Assembly: GCA_964385175.1 (NCBI GenBank)
Contig: CAYLNL010000007.1
Coordinates: 1 to 64,000 of the forward strand
Direction: 5' to 3'
Length of the DNA stretch: 64,000 nucleotides
DNA from: CAYLNL01 sp964385175
Lineage (GTDB): Bacteria > Bacteroidota > Bacteroidia > Flavobacteriales > Flavobacteriaceae
The position numbers were made by a program, and so were the translations under genes. The notes under the pieces are model-generated. The model saw only the letters and a program-made list of their open reading frames with translations, had not been told where the DNA came from and did not search any database. How positions within the stretch are numbered: position 1 is the first letter of the stretch; each line of letters begins with the position of its first letter. Below, one piece after another: positions 1 through 8,130 of this stretch.

Positions 1-64
1 TTCTAAACATATTATAGAAGATTTAGAGGCTTTGTTGGCGGTATTGCACCATAGGGAATTATGA
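1..64 (+). CDS. 3' end of an unidentified protein-coding gene (cut by window edge)
   Basis: From base 2 an open frame runs without a stop to TGA at 62-64 and reads like ordinary coding sequence (ending ...LEALLAVLHHREL). It points toward the convergent CoA-transferase gene and is followed directly by a perfect palindrome. Only about 20 residues are visible, so no family can be assigned, and the call rests on frame and context alone. Confidence 0.4.
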   Translation, partial: SKHIIEDLEALLAVLHHREL

Positions 65-95
65 ATTATCAATTCAGAATTCTGAATTGATAATT
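64..95. terminator. 32-bp perfect palindrome between convergent genes
   Basis: Bases 64-79 are the exact reverse complement of 80-95, centred on GAATTC. The palindrome sits between the stop of the left-edge gene and the stop of the convergent CoA-transferase gene, where a bidirectional terminator is expected. It is AT-rich and lacks a strong T-run on either side, so its role is inferred from position and symmetry. Confidence 0.45.
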
Positions 96-107
96 AACCC
101 AGGCGTA

Positions 108-806
108 TTATCGTTTTCTCACGGTTCGCTGCTCAATTCGTTTTTCATAATTTTTTCCCTGGAAAATTCGCTGCACAAATATCCCGGGAATGTGCACCTG
201 GTTAGGGTCTAAAGCGCCTGCCGGAAGCAATTCTTCTACCTCTGCAACGGTAATAGAAGCGGCGCCGCACATGCAGGGGTTAAAGTTGCGGGCAGAACCC
301 TTAAAAACAAGATTTCCTGCCTCGTCGCCCTTCCAGGCTTTTACAAAAGAAAAATCGGCATTAAAAGCCTGTTCCAATACATACATTTTTCCCTTAAACC
401 CCCGTACTTCTTTGCCTTGCGCTACCTCTGTGCCATAGCCCGCAGGCGTGTAGAACGCCGGTATGCCCGCCTGCGAGGCCCGGCACCGCTCTGCCAACGT
501 TCCCTGGGGAATGAGTTCTACCTCCAGTTCACCGCTCAACATCTGGCGCTCAAACTCATCATTTTCACCCACATAAGAAGAAATCATCTTTTTTATTTGC
601 CGGGTTTGCAACAATAAACCCAACCCAAAATCATCAACCCCCGCATTGTTAGAAATACAGGTTAAATTTTTCACCTGCAAGCGCACCAATTCTGCAATAG
701 CGTTTTCCGGGATGCCGCATAACCCAAAACCGCCCAACATGAGCGTCATGCCATCTGTAACTCCTTTCAAGGCCTCCCGGGCAGAGGGTACTACTTTAGT
801 AATCAT
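108..806 (-). CDS. scoA: 3-oxoacid CoA-transferase subunit A
   Basis: Alpha subunit of a succinyl-CoA:3-oxoacid (acetoacetate) CoA-transferase, a cytosolic heteromeric enzyme that moves CoA from succinyl-CoA to acetoacetate in ketone-body and fatty-acid use. The 232-residue length fits subunit A, and the family glycine-rich motif GGFGLCGIPE lies at residues 25-34. The ATG start at 806 is preceded on the same strand by a Bacteroidota -7 box (TACTTTTG, 834-827). The catalytic glutamate belongs to subunit B, whose gene is not adjacent: downstream is a convergent unrelated gene and upstream a deaminase. A B subunit elsewhere in the genome is inferred. Family assignment is firm; the exact acyl substrate is not shown by the sequence. 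Confidence 0.93.
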   Translation of the reverse strand: MITKVVPSAREALKGVTDGMTLMLGGFGLCGIPENAIAELVRLQVKNLTCISNNAGVDDFGLGLLLQTRQIKKMISSYVGENDEFERQMLSGELEVELIPQGTLAERCRASQAGIPAFYTPAGYGTEVAQGKEVRGFKGKMYVLEQAFNADFSFVKAWKGDEAGNLVFKGSARNFNPCMCGAASITVAEVEELLPAGALDPNQVHIPGIFVQRIFQGKNYEKRIEQRTVRKR

Positions 807-826
807 ATAAAATGGTATATAGCAAC

Positions 827-834
827 CAAAAGTA
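827..834 (-). promoter_or_regulatory. -7 box (TACTTTTG) for scoA
   Basis: Reading the minus strand, TACTTTTG matches the Bacteroidota -7 consensus TAnnTTTG, 20 bases before the scoA ATG. I see no good TTTG -33 element at the usual distance, so this is a half-site call. Confidence 0.4.
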
Positions 835-955
835 GTGCATTGCAGGAAAATTAGCGCTATGGGTTTTAAATTTTTTTTAAATTTCTTTTTTGAAACACCC
901 CAAAAGAAACCCCTATCCTGTTTTGTGGCGTTTGTTTGCTATTTTTGCAGGCGTT

Positions 956-1396
956 ATGACACCTTCAAAACAATATATATATGACCGGGCGTATTTAAAA
1001 ATGGCGCGCGAATGGGGTAAACTCTCTTATTGCAAAAAAAGACAGGTAGGCGCCCTTATTGTAAAAGACCGGATGATTATTTCTGATGGATATAACGGAA
1101 CGCCAACAGGTTTTGAAAATAATTGCGAAGACGATGAGAATTATACCAAATGGTATGTGCTCCATGCCGAAGCCAATGCTATTCTTAAAGTAGCCGCCTC
1201 CACCCAGTCTTGCTATGGAGCTACGCTTTATATTACCCTTTCTCCTTGCAGAGAATGCAGCAAACTGGTGCACCAGGCAGGTATAAAAAGAGTGGTTTAC
1301 CAGGAAGCCTACAAAGACCCATCGGGCTTGCAATTTCTTGAAAAAGCGGGCGTTCAGCTTCAGCAAATAGCCAATTTAGAAGAACCCAACCAATAA
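956..1396 (+). CDS. dCMP deaminase family protein (deoxycytidylate deaminase)
   Basis: Zinc-dependent deaminase of the cytidine deaminase fold that would convert dCMP to dUMP for dTMP synthesis. The zinc and catalytic motif HAEANAI is followed by PCREC, the two halves of the H-A-E/P-C-x-x-C signature, with the family's YNGTPTGF substrate loop earlier. I choose ATG 956 (MTPSKQYIYDR) over an in-frame start at 890 because family members begin near this point and the upstream residues are not family-like. A -7-like TATTTTTG at 940-947 just before 956 agrees with the later start. The next gene is a second deaminase of the same fold but with a tRNA substrate. Confidence 0.9.
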   Translation: MTPSKQYIYDRAYLKMAREWGKLSYCKKRQVGALIVKDRMIISDGYNGTPTGFENNCEDDENYTKWYVLHAEANAILKVAASTQSCYGATLYITLSPCRECSKLVHQAGIKRVVYQEAYKDPSGLQFLEKAGVQLQQIANLEEPNQ

Positions 1397-1442
1397 CTAC
1401 ACTATCTTATAATATTTTATAACTTGCTAAAATGCAAGAACC

Positions 1443-1450
1443 TATCTTTG
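1443..1450 (+). promoter_or_regulatory. -7 box (TATCTTTG) for tadA that decides its start
   Basis: TATCTTTG fits TAnnTTTG, with a TTG at 1424-1426 sixteen bases upstream as a weak -33. Transcription from here would begin near 1457, which excludes the in-frame TTG at 1424 as start and supports the ATG at 1466. Confidence 0.45.
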
Positions 1451-1465
1451 CGTATGATGGAAGCG

Positions 1466-1903
1466 ATGTTTACAGATACCTATTTTATGGAAAAAGCCCT
1501 GGAAGAAGCCCGCACAGCTTATGATAAGGGAGAAATTCCTATTGGTGCACTGGTAGTAATAGACAGCCAAATTATTGCCAGGGCGCACAACCTCACTGAA
1601 ACGCTGCACGATGTAACGGCTCATGCCGAAATGCAGGCTATTACAGCCGCCGCCAATTTTTTGAGCGGAAAATATCTTCATGGCTGCACTCTCTATGTTA
1701 CTTTGGAACCCTGCCCTATGTGCGCCGGGGCGCTCTACTGGAGCCAGGTTTCGCGGGTAGTTTATGCAGCAAAAGATGAGCGTAAAGGGTATGTAACAAG
1801 GGGCGGGCAGTTGCACCCCAAAACGCAGGTTGCACAGGGCGTTCTGGCAGAGGAAGCCTCAGAATTGATGAAACAATTTTTCCGAGCCAGGCGCACCAGT
1901 TAA
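1466..1903 (+). CDS. tadA: tRNA-specific adenosine-34 deaminase TadA
   Basis: Deaminates adenosine 34 to inosine in the tRNA-Arg(ACG) wobble position. The catalytic HAEMQAI motif and the zinc-binding PCPMCAGA motif are both present, as is the family tail around the ARRTS C-terminus. Length from ATG 1466 is about 145 residues, normal for TadA; the protein would begin MFTDTYFMEKAL. In-frame starts at 1424 (TTG), 1454 and 1457 exist, but the first overlaps the likely promoter. Confidence 0.94.
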   Translation: MFTDTYFMEKALEEARTAYDKGEIPIGALVVIDSQIIARAHNLTETLHDVTAHAEMQAITAAANFLSGKYLHGCTLYVTLEPCPMCAGALYWSQVSRVVYAAKDERKGYVTRGGQLHPKTQVAQGVLAEEASELMKQFFRARRTS

Positions 1904-1952
1904 AAACCTGTTTTTACAGGGAGTTAGCCGTAATTGAAAAATTGTAAATAAG

Positions 1953-3074
1953 TTGGCTTGCAAAAAAGAGTACATAAAAAAAACAGATAAACTTGTGAAA
2001 ACAACAGCCATTCCCTATCGGAAAGGCAGGGGCGCCCAGCAGAATATCTCTAACCAGTTTATAGAAGGCTCTCATGAACTTCTCGACGATTTTTTAGAAT
2101 TTTGCCGCTTAGAAGGCGAAACGCCGGAAACCGACCGTACCCGCTATATAGAAGTGTTTCCAAAAACCATTGTAAACAAGGTGCAAAGCCCCGATGTAGG
2201 GATGATGTATTCTATGAACCCTTACCAGGGGTGCGAGCATGGCTGCGTGTATTGCTATGCACGCAATAGCCACGAATATTGGGGATATAGCGCCGGGTTA
2301 GATTTTGAGCGTGTTATTCTCATAAAGAAAAATGCCCCTCAACTTTTAGAAGAAAAACTAAACAGCAGGAACTGGAAAGCTCACCCCATTGTTTTATCTG
2401 GAAATACTGACTGCTACCAGCCCGCCGAAAAAAAGTTTGAGATTACACGGGCATTGCTTAAAATATTTCTAAAGTATAAACACCCTGTGAGCATTATCAC
2501 CAAAAACGCTCTGGTGTTAAGAGACTTAGACATCCTGAAAGAACTCGCAAAAGATGGATTAGCGGGGGTGTATATATCCATTACTTCCTTAGATGAAAAA
2601 ATCCGCACTGTTTTAGAACCGCGCACCGTTACCCTGAAAAAGCGATTTGAAACTATTCGGCTTCTTTCTGAAAATGGCATTCCTGTAAGTGCTATGATGG
2701 CGCCCATTATCCCCGGTATTAACAGCCATGAAATACTTCCCTTGGCCAAAGCAGCTTCTGAAGCCGGCGCCCTCTCTATTGCCTTTACGGTGGTGAGGCT
2801 CAACGGGGCCATCGGGCAGGTTTTTACCGATTGGATACGGAAAGCTCTCCCCGAAAAAGCAGATAAAGTGCTTCACCAGATAAGCCAGTGTCATGGGGGT
2901 AATTTAGGAGATAACCGCTATACAAAACGCATGTATGGAGAAGGGAAAATAGCCGAACAGTTGCAAACCCTCTTCAAAGTAGCCTGCCAGAAGTATTTCA
3001 AGGGAAAAACCACCCCCAAACTCAATACGCTTTTATTTGAAACTGCCCGGAACGGGCAATTACACCTTTTCTGA
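1953..3074 (+). CDS. PA0069-family radical SAM protein
   Basis: Radical SAM enzyme of the PA0069/Rv2578c family, related to spore photoproduct lyase; the reaction is not established. The 4Fe-4S ligands form the CxxxCxxC motif at C94, C98 and C101 (CEHGCVYCYAR). The N-terminal KGRGAQ segment, the LSGNTDCYQPAE stretch and the ITKN motif are family hallmarks. Length is 373 residues from a TTG start at 1953; a GTG at 1995 (VKTTAIPYRKGRGAQ) is an equally plausible start, and no ATG precedes the conserved part. The gene stands alone on the plus strand after tadA. Confidence 0.88.
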   Translation: MACKKEYIKKTDKLVKTTAIPYRKGRGAQQNISNQFIEGSHELLDDFLEFCRLEGETPETDRTRYIEVFPKTIVNKVQSPDVGMMYSMNPYQGCEHGCVYCYARNSHEYWGYSAGLDFERVILIKKNAPQLLEEKLNSRNWKAHPIVLSGNTDCYQPAEKKFEITRALLKIFLKYKHPVSIITKNALVLRDLDILKELAKDGLAGVYISITSLDEKIRTVLEPRTVTLKKRFETIRLLSENGIPVSAMMAPIIPGINSHEILPLAKAASEAGALSIAFTVVRLNGAIGQVFTDWIRKALPEKADKVLHQISQCHGGNLGDNRYTKRMYGEGKIAEQLQTLFKVACQKYFKGKTTPKLNTLLFETARNGQLHLF

Positions 3075-3291
3075 TGTGTAATTGGGAATGTTATATATAA
3101 AGGAAAAAGATACTTTAAAACCTAGCCCTCGCCTCATAGCAGGCTTTCTATGAACCACAAAGAGCACAAAGGCTTTTCGCAAAGCACACAAAGTTCTCAC
3201 TATTCACATCTCATATCTAATATCTCATTACTCAATACTAAATCTATCTTGTTTCTATTATGTAACGGCATCCCAATTCCACCTAAAAAAG

Positions 3292-3299
3292 TATCTTTG
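3292..3299 (+). promoter_or_regulatory. -7 box (TATCTTTG) for the DUF4254-GT9 operon
   Basis: TATCTTTG lies 19 bases before the ATG at 3319. No clear TTTG -33 element is visible. The 3075-3291 stretch before it contains no gene, only AT-rich sequence with the phrase ACCACAAAGAGCACAAAGG, common in Bacteroidota spacers. Confidence 0.4.
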
Positions 3300-3318
3300 C
3301 CAGTAAAACTCCTATACC

Positions 3319-3921
3319 ATGTTCAGCCAGTTTGCCTATGCCATTTTTGAAGACAGCATCCGAAAATATCATGAAAAAGACGATGTAAATCAACCCTACA
3401 CCAATCCCTACGACTCTAAAACCATAGCCCACCTGCTCCATCGGAAGAACTGGATAGATACCGTGCAATGGCATTATGAAGACCTCATTCGCAAACCCGA
3501 CATTGACCCGGTGGAAGCCCTGGCTTTGAAACGAAAAATAGATGCTTCTAACCAGGATAGAACGGATATGGTAGAATATATAGACAGTTATTTCCTTGAT
3601 AAGTATAAGGAGATAAAACCCCTGCCTCATGCCACCATTAACTCTGAAAGCCCTGCCTGGGCTATAGACCGCCTCTCTATTTTAGCCCTGAAAATATACC
3701 ACATGCAAGAAGAAACTGAGCGCAAAGACGCTTCGGAAGCCCACAAAACTCAATGCAGCGCCAAACTGGCTGTATTGCAGGAGCAAAAAAAAGACCTTTC
3801 CACAGCCATAGACCAGCTCCTCACTGATATTGAGAGTGGAACTAAATATATGAAGGTTTATAAACAGATGAAAATGTATAACGACGAGGAACTAAACCCC
3901 GTTTTGCGTGGACGTAGGTAA
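3319..3921 (+). CDS. DUF4254 domain-containing protein
   Basis: A 200-residue helical protein of the DUF4254 family, function unknown. The N-terminal half (FAYAIFEDSIRKYHEKD...) and the segment SPAWAIDRLSILALKIYHM are typical of the family, which in Bacteroidota is found beside heptosyltransferase-like genes, as here. Its 3' end is close to or overlaps the glycosyltransferase gene, indicating co-transcription and probably a shared role in cell-surface glycan synthesis (inference). There is no signal peptide or membrane segment, so it is probably cytosolic. Confidence 0.88.
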   Translation: MFSQFAYAIFEDSIRKYHEKDDVNQPYTNPYDSKTIAHLLHRKNWIDTVQWHYEDLIRKPDIDPVEALALKRKIDASNQDRTDMVEYIDSYFLDKYKEIKPLPHATINSESPAWAIDRLSILALKIYHMQEETERKDASEAHKTQCSAKLAVLQEQKKDLSTAIDQLLTDIESGTKYMKVYKQMKMYNDEELNPVLRGRR

Positions 3922-3973
3922 AAAAAACAGTCGTTCTCGCTTCCCGGGAGAGAGAAAGGGTAGGAGAGGAGAG

Positions 3974-5008
3974 GTGCACCTGGTTGTTATTCGCCTTTCA
4001 GCCCTGGGCGATGTAGCTATGACGGTTCCCGTTCTGCGAACCCTTCTATTTCAATACCCTCAAATAACAATAACCGTTCTCTCAAAACCTTTTTTTAAAC
4101 CCCTTTTTGCAGACCTTCCAAACCTCCGCTTCTATGAAGTCCGCACCAAAGACAAGCACAAGGGGTTGATAGGTTTGTGGAGACTGGCGAATGAAATAAA
4201 TACCCTGCGCCCCCATGCTATTGCCGACCTTCATAATGTATTGAGAAGCCAGGTGCTAAAATTTTTATGTACGTTGAAAGGAATCAAAGTAGTTCAAATA
4301 AATAAGGGAAGAAAAGAAAAAAAAGCCCTTACCCGCCATCGGCATAAAAATTTCAAACCCTTAAAAACCACTTATCAACGATATGCCGATGTATTTGAAA
4401 AACTGGGATTTCCCATAGATTTTTCTCAACATCAATTCCCGCTAAAAAAAGAACTTACCCCACCATTAAAACAAATATGGGGCGATAGCGGTAAAAAACA
4501 CCTCGGCATAGCTCCCTATGCCGCCTACGAGGGAAAAATGTACCCGCCTGACCTCATGGAAGAAGTTATAGCCCAGCTCAATGAAACCCAATCCTATACA
4601 ATATTTCTTTTTGGAGGGGGGCAAAAAGAAGCTGCACAGCTGGAAAAAATAGCGCACCGCTATGAAAATGTAATCAATACAGCCAACCTATTTTCTTTTG
4701 AAGAAGAACTCCTTTTAATAGCTCATTTAGATATTATGCTTGCTATGGACAGCGGTAATGCTCACCTGGCAGCCATGTATGGCGTAACAACCCTTACCCT
4801 GTGGGGCGTTACCCATCCCTTTGCCGGATTTTATCCCTTTGCACAAACGTTGGAAAATGCTCTGCTGGCAGACAGAGTTCGCTACCCCCTGATACCCACC
4901 TCTGTTTATGGGAATAAATATCCCCCCGCTTATAAAAATGCTATGCACACCATAGCCCCCGAAAAAATAGTAGCGAAACTAAAAGAACTCACTCAAATAT
5001 CATCATAA
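3974..5008 (+). CDS. glycosyltransferase family 9 (heptosyltransferase-like)
   Basis: GT-B fold glycosyltransferase resembling ADP-heptose:LPS heptosyltransferases, acting at the inner face of the cytoplasmic membrane in lipopolysaccharide core synthesis. Seen: N-terminal RLSALGDVAMTVPVL loop, LGIAPYAAYEGKMYP mid-region and the DSGNAHLAAMYGVTTLTLWG nucleotide-sugar motif. I chose GTG 3974, which follows a purine-rich GGAGAGGAG and starts just before the conserved VIRLSALGD; an in-frame GTG at 3908 would overlap the previous gene by 14 bases and add an untypical basic leader. Its end overlaps the convergent reductase gene by 16 bases. Confidence 0.9.
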   Translation: MHLVVIRLSALGDVAMTVPVLRTLLFQYPQITITVLSKPFFKPLFADLPNLRFYEVRTKDKHKGLIGLWRLANEINTLRPHAIADLHNVLRSQVLKFLCTLKGIKVVQINKGRKEKKALTRHRHKNFKPLKTTYQRYADVFEKLGFPIDFSQHQFPLKKELTPPLKQIWGDSGKKHLGIAPYAAYEGKMYPPDLMEEVIAQLNETQSYTIFLFGGGQKEAAQLEKIAHRYENVINTANLFSFEEELLLIAHLDIMLAMDSGNAHLAAMYGVTTLTLWGVTHPFAGFYPFAQTLENALLADRVRYPLIPTSVYGNKYPPAYKNAMHTIAPEKIVAKLKELTQISS

Positions 5009-6030
5009 TCAACCACAATACGTTGTGTGAGCGGGTGCGCCTGGCACGTGAGGATAAAACCTTCTTCTAATTCTGTATCTGTGAGAATCTGATTTTGCAT
5101 TAATTTTACCCTTCCCTCTTTCAATCGCGCCATACAACTGCTGCAAATACCCCCCTGGCAAGAATAAGGAGCATCTATGCCCTGCTCTAACGCCGCCTCT
5201 AAGACCCGCTGCTTCCTATCCATTATAAAAGAACGCTCCACCCCGTCCAGCAAAACAGTAACTTGCACCTTTCCTTCCCCAACAGGTTCCGGAATTATAT
5301 CGGGAGGCGTAAAAAACTCCATTAAAATTCGGCTCTCAGCAACCCCGTTGTCCCGCAATCCCTCTGCCACCGTCTTCATCATCCCCTCTGGGCCGCAAAG
5401 ATAAAAACCCTCAAACACCATTCCCGCATGTTTATTTTGCAACACATACTTCACAGTTGCCTTATCTATCCTTCCAAACAATGACTCTGGTTCACTATCA
5501 TTACTATACACAAAATAGACCCGGAATCGTTGCGGATAGCGTTCCCTCAGCTTCAAAATCTCATCATAAAACATAGTATCGGCAACCCTTCTGTTCCCGT
5601 AAACCAAAACAAATATTCCATTAGATTCCTCCAACACAGTGCGTATCATACTCATAACGGGCGTTATGCCACTTCCGGCTGCAAAAGCTGCATAATTCTT
5701 GTTTTTTTCAGGAATACAAACAAATCGCCCCTCCGGCGGGTGCACCTCTAACACACTGCCTGCCTGAACATCACTATTTAAAAAACCAGATAAGATACCG
5801 TTGGGTGTTTTTTTCACGGCTATCGTTAACTCATCGCTCTGCGGTGCTGAACAAACAGAATAAGAACGCCTTATTTCTTCCCCCTTCAGTTCTTTTTTTA
5901 AGGTAATATATTGCCCCGCTTTAAATTGGAAAAGCCCTTTCCAATCTTCTGGCACATGGAAAGAAATAGTTACCGCATGAGGGGTAATACGTTCAATCTT
6001 TTGCACCGTTAGCAGATAAAAATGGCCCAT
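4993..6030 (-). CDS. ferredoxin--NADP reductase-like protein with C-terminal 2Fe-2S domain (PaaE-like)
   Basis: Flavin reductase with an N-terminal FAD-binding barrel (RRSYSVCSAP, flavin motif RxYS), an NAD(P)-binding domain (GSGITPVMSMI and YLCGPEGMM) and a C-terminal plant-type ferredoxin domain. The 2Fe-2S cysteines are C291, C296, C299 and C329 of the 345-residue form. The layout matches PaaE of phenylacetyl-CoA epoxidase, but no other paa genes are nearby, so its partner oxygenase or desaturase is unknown. ATG 6030 is preferred over an ATG at 6048 because a TATTTTTG -7 box (6053-6046) overlaps the latter. Confidence 0.88.
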   Translation of the reverse strand: MGHFYLLTVQKIERITPHAVTISFHVPEDWKGLFQFKAGQYITLKKELKGEEIRRSYSVCSAPQSDELTIAVKKTPNGILSGFLNSDVQAGSVLEVHPPEGRFVCIPEKNKNYAAFAAGSGITPVMSMIRTVLEESNGIFVLVYGNRRVADTMFYDEILKLRERYPQRFRVYFVYSNDSEPESLFGRIDKATVKYVLQNKHAGMVFEGFYLCGPEGMMKTVAEGLRDNGVAESRILMEFFTPPDIIPEPVGEGKVQVTVLLDGVERSFIMDRKQRVLEAALEQGIDAPYSCQGGICSSCMARLKEGRVKLMQNQILTDTELEEGFILTCQAHPLTQRIVVDYDDI

Positions 6031-6045
6031 CGCTATAATTTTTGT

Positions 6046-6053
6046 CAAAAATA
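6046..6053 (-). promoter_or_regulatory. -7 box (TATTTTTG) for the 2Fe-2S reductase
   Basis: On the minus strand TATTTTTG matches TAnnTTTG and covers the upstream ATG at 6048, favouring the ATG at 6030. The -33 element is unclear. Confidence 0.35.
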
Positions 6054-6118
6054 AGAAACCATGCCTTTATATAATTCATACAACTATTCATTTCGCCCAA
6101 AATAATTTTGTGGTAAGA

Positions 6119-6149
6119 TTTGCATATACGGTAAATAGTTGTACCTTTG
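6119..6149 (+). promoter_or_regulatory. Bacteroidota-type promoter of rplM-rpsI
   Basis: TTTG at 6119-6122 and TACCTTTG at 6142-6149 are separated by exactly 19 bases, an excellent match to the -33/-7 consensus TTTG-N19-TAnnTTTG. The predicted leader is about 38 bases before the GTG start of rplM. Confidence 0.75.
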
Positions 6150-6193
6150 CACTCCCGTAAGAAATAGAATAAACGGTTAATTCTTATAAGAAC

Positions 6194-6649
6194 GTGAATA
6201 CATTAACGTACAAGACTATTTCGGCTAATGCTGCCACCGTAAATAAGCAGTGGATATTGATAGACGCCGATGGACAGCCACTGGGGCGGCTCGCCTCTAA
6301 AGTGGCAAAACTCCTCAGAGGAAAACACAAAACTAATTTTACCCCCCATGTAGATTGCGGCGATAATGTAGTTGTTATCAATGCTGAAAAGGTGAAATTA
6401 AGCAAAAATAAATGGACAGATAAGGTGTACATACACCATACCGGCTATCCGGGAGGGCAACGGGCTAAAACCGCACACCAACTCCTTGCAGAAAACCCTA
6501 TTCGTTTAGTGGAAAAATCGGTAAAAGGAATGCTGCCAAAAAATAAACTCGGAGATGCCATTTTCCGTAACCTGCGCGTGTATGTGGGTGCAAACCACCA
6601 GCAGGAAGCCCAGAAACCCACTCTCTTAACTATAAACGATATTAAATAA
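6194..6649 (+). CDS. rplM: 50S ribosomal protein L13
   Basis: Large-subunit protein L13, 151 residues, binding 23S rRNA early in assembly. Recognisable segments are WILIDADGQPLGRLASKVA, HTGYPGG and MLPKNKLG. The start is GTG at 6194 (MNTLTYKTISANAATV), which matches the N-terminus of flavobacterial L13; no in-frame ATG fits. The stop TAA shares its last base with the ATG of rpsI (TAATG), so the two genes are translationally coupled, the usual bacterial L13-S9 pair. Confidence 0.98.
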   Translation: MNTLTYKTISANAATVNKQWILIDADGQPLGRLASKVAKLLRGKHKTNFTPHVDCGDNVVVINAEKVKLSKNKWTDKVYIHHTGYPGGQRAKTAHQLLAENPIRLVEKSVKGMLPKNKLGDAIFRNLRVYVGANHQQEAQKPTLLTINDIK

Positions 6650-7035
6650 TGGAAGCGACCCACACCATTGGAAGAAGAAAAACCGCTATCGCCCGTGTGT
6701 ACCTGTCTCCCGGGAAAGGAGATATTATTATAAATCAACGAGCCCTCAACGATTATTTCCCTACCGCTACCCTACAATATAAAGTGATGCAACCCCTTGC
6801 TATGACAAATGGAGCCGAAGCATTTGATGTGCGAGTGAATGTTTTTGGAGGAGGCATTAGCGGGCAGGCAGAAGCAATTCGTCTTGCCATAGCGAGGGCG
6901 CTTTGTGAAATAGATGCCGAAAACAGGACAACACTTAAACCTGAAGGATTGCTTACCCGCGACCCCAGGATGGTAGAACGGAAAAAATACGGTCGCAAAA
7001 AAGCCCGTAAACGATTCCAATTCTCTAAACGATAA
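6649..7035 (+). CDS. rpsI: 30S ribosomal protein S9
   Basis: Small-subunit protein S9, 128 residues, whose basic C-terminal tail reaches the P-site tRNA. The N-terminal GRRKTAIARVYL, the GGGISGQAEAIRLAIARAL segment and the tail KKYGRKKARKRFQFSKR are diagnostic. It begins at the ATG overlapping the rplM stop and is followed by a likely terminator. Confidence 0.98.
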   Translation: MEATHTIGRRKTAIARVYLSPGKGDIIINQRALNDYFPTATLQYKVMQPLAMTNGAEAFDVRVNVFGGGISGQAEAIRLAIARALCEIDAENRTTLKPEGLLTRDPRMVERKKYGRKKARKRFQFSKR

Positions 7036-7041
7036 AATTAT

Positions 7042-7078
7042 AAACGATTTGCCAGGGCAGTCAATAAATCGTTTTTCT
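7042..7078 (+). terminator. Probable intrinsic terminator after rpsI
   Basis: AAACGATTT (7042-7050) pairs perfectly with AAATCGTTT (7066-7074) around a 15-base loop and runs into a T-rich TTTTTCTTC. The stem is AT-rich, so termination may be partial. Confidence 0.5.
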
Positions 7079-7116
7079 TCAGCTAAGTTCATTAAAACCC
7101 AGATAATCAATCATTA

Positions 7117-7185
7117 GAGGTACTGCACCTCCCCACTAGTTTAGCATCTAAATGCTTGAACGAGAACGCTTAGGCGCCTCACCTC
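7117..7185 (+). promoter_or_regulatory. Possible structured leader of rpsB-tsf
   Basis: In the 192-base rpsI-rpsB gap, GAGGT (7117-7121) can pair with ACCTC at 7127-7131 or with a second ACCTC at 7181-7185, and GCAT/ATGC (7144-7155) forms a small hairpin between them. Ribosomal protein S2 operons are often autoregulated through the leader in bacteria. Here only the alternative pairings are seen; regulation is inferred. Confidence 0.3.
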
Positions 7186-7227
7186 AGCATTGTTAGTTTT
7201 TTAAACAGAACGTAAACTAAAAATACT

Positions 7228-8022
7228 ATGACAACACATTCAATAGACGTAAAAGATTTATTAGAGGCAGGCGTTCATTTTGGACATCTTACCCGCAAGT
7301 GGAATCCCAACATGGCCCCCTACATATACATGGAGCGAAATGGTATCCATGTTATAAACCTCTACAAAACCGCTTCCAAATTGCAAGAAGCCAATGAAGC
7401 CCTTAAAAAAATAGTTATTTCTGGCAAAAAAATACTCTTTGTTGCTACTAAAAAACAAGCTAAAGATAGTGTAGCCGAAAAAGCCAAAAGCATTCACATG
7501 CCCTATATAGCCGAGCGCTGGCCTGGAGGAATGCTCACCAATTTTGTAACCATACGAAAAGCGGTGAAAAAGATGACCTCTATTGACAAAATGAAGAAAG
7601 ATGGCACCTATGATACCCTTTCAAAGAAAGAAAAGTTGCAAATGGACAGGTTACGGGCTAAATTAGAAAAAAACTTGGGCTCTATTGCCGAAATGACCCG
7701 CCTGCCCGGCGCTTTATTCGTGGTAGATATTATGCGCGAACATATTGCTGTAAGAGAAGCCCGAAAATTGAACATCCCCGTATTTGCTATGGTAGATACC
7801 AATTCAGACCCTCGCATGGTAGATTATCCTATTCCTGCCAATGACGATGCCTCTAAAGCGATAGATAAAATACTCTCCTATGTTATTGGTTCTGTTATGG
7901 ATGGATTGGCCGAAAGAAAATCTGAAAAAGATATAGAAAAAGAAGACAAAGAAGCAGAACGCATCGCTGAGGAAGAAGAAAAAGCCAAACGAATAGCTAA
8001 AATAGAAAGCGAAGCCAGCTAA
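7228..8022 (+). CDS. rpsB: 30S ribosomal protein S2
   Basis: Small-subunit protein S2, 264 residues. Signatures include LLEAGVHFGHLTRKWNP, ERWPGGMLTNFVTI and the DTNSDP motif. The last 35 or so residues are an acidic and lysine-rich tail, common in Bacteroidota S2. It lies upstream of tsf with a 108-base gap, the conserved S2-EF-Ts arrangement. Confidence 0.98.
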   Translation: MTTHSIDVKDLLEAGVHFGHLTRKWNPNMAPYIYMERNGIHVINLYKTASKLQEANEALKKIVISGKKILFVATKKQAKDSVAEKAKSIHMPYIAERWPGGMLTNFVTIRKAVKKMTSIDKMKKDGTYDTLSKKEKLQMDRLRAKLEKNLGSIAEMTRLPGALFVVDIMREHIAVREARKLNIPVFAMVDTNSDPRMVDYPIPANDDASKAIDKILSYVIGSVMDGLAERKSEKDIEKEDKEAERIAEEEEKAKRIAKIESEAS

Positions 8023-8130
8023 CTAACAGCCGGCGAAATTTAGCCCCCCGCTTGTTTTGAAATGTACACGAACAAATGCCCTTAAATCGGCAGGTAATAA
8101 AGGTTTATAAATAGTTAAAAGAAATATATT

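Noticed and set aside
3150..3350. 66-codon frame MNHKEHKGFSQSTQS before the DUF4254 gene
   Set aside because: It consists of the spacer phrase ACCACAAAGAGCACAAAGG and AT-rich sequence, overlaps the promoter and start of the real gene, and has no protein-like composition.
4993..6030. Phenylacetate degradation cluster
   Set aside because: Only a PaaE-like reductase is present; no PaaABCD, PaaK or PaaG genes are nearby, so a pathway call is not supported.
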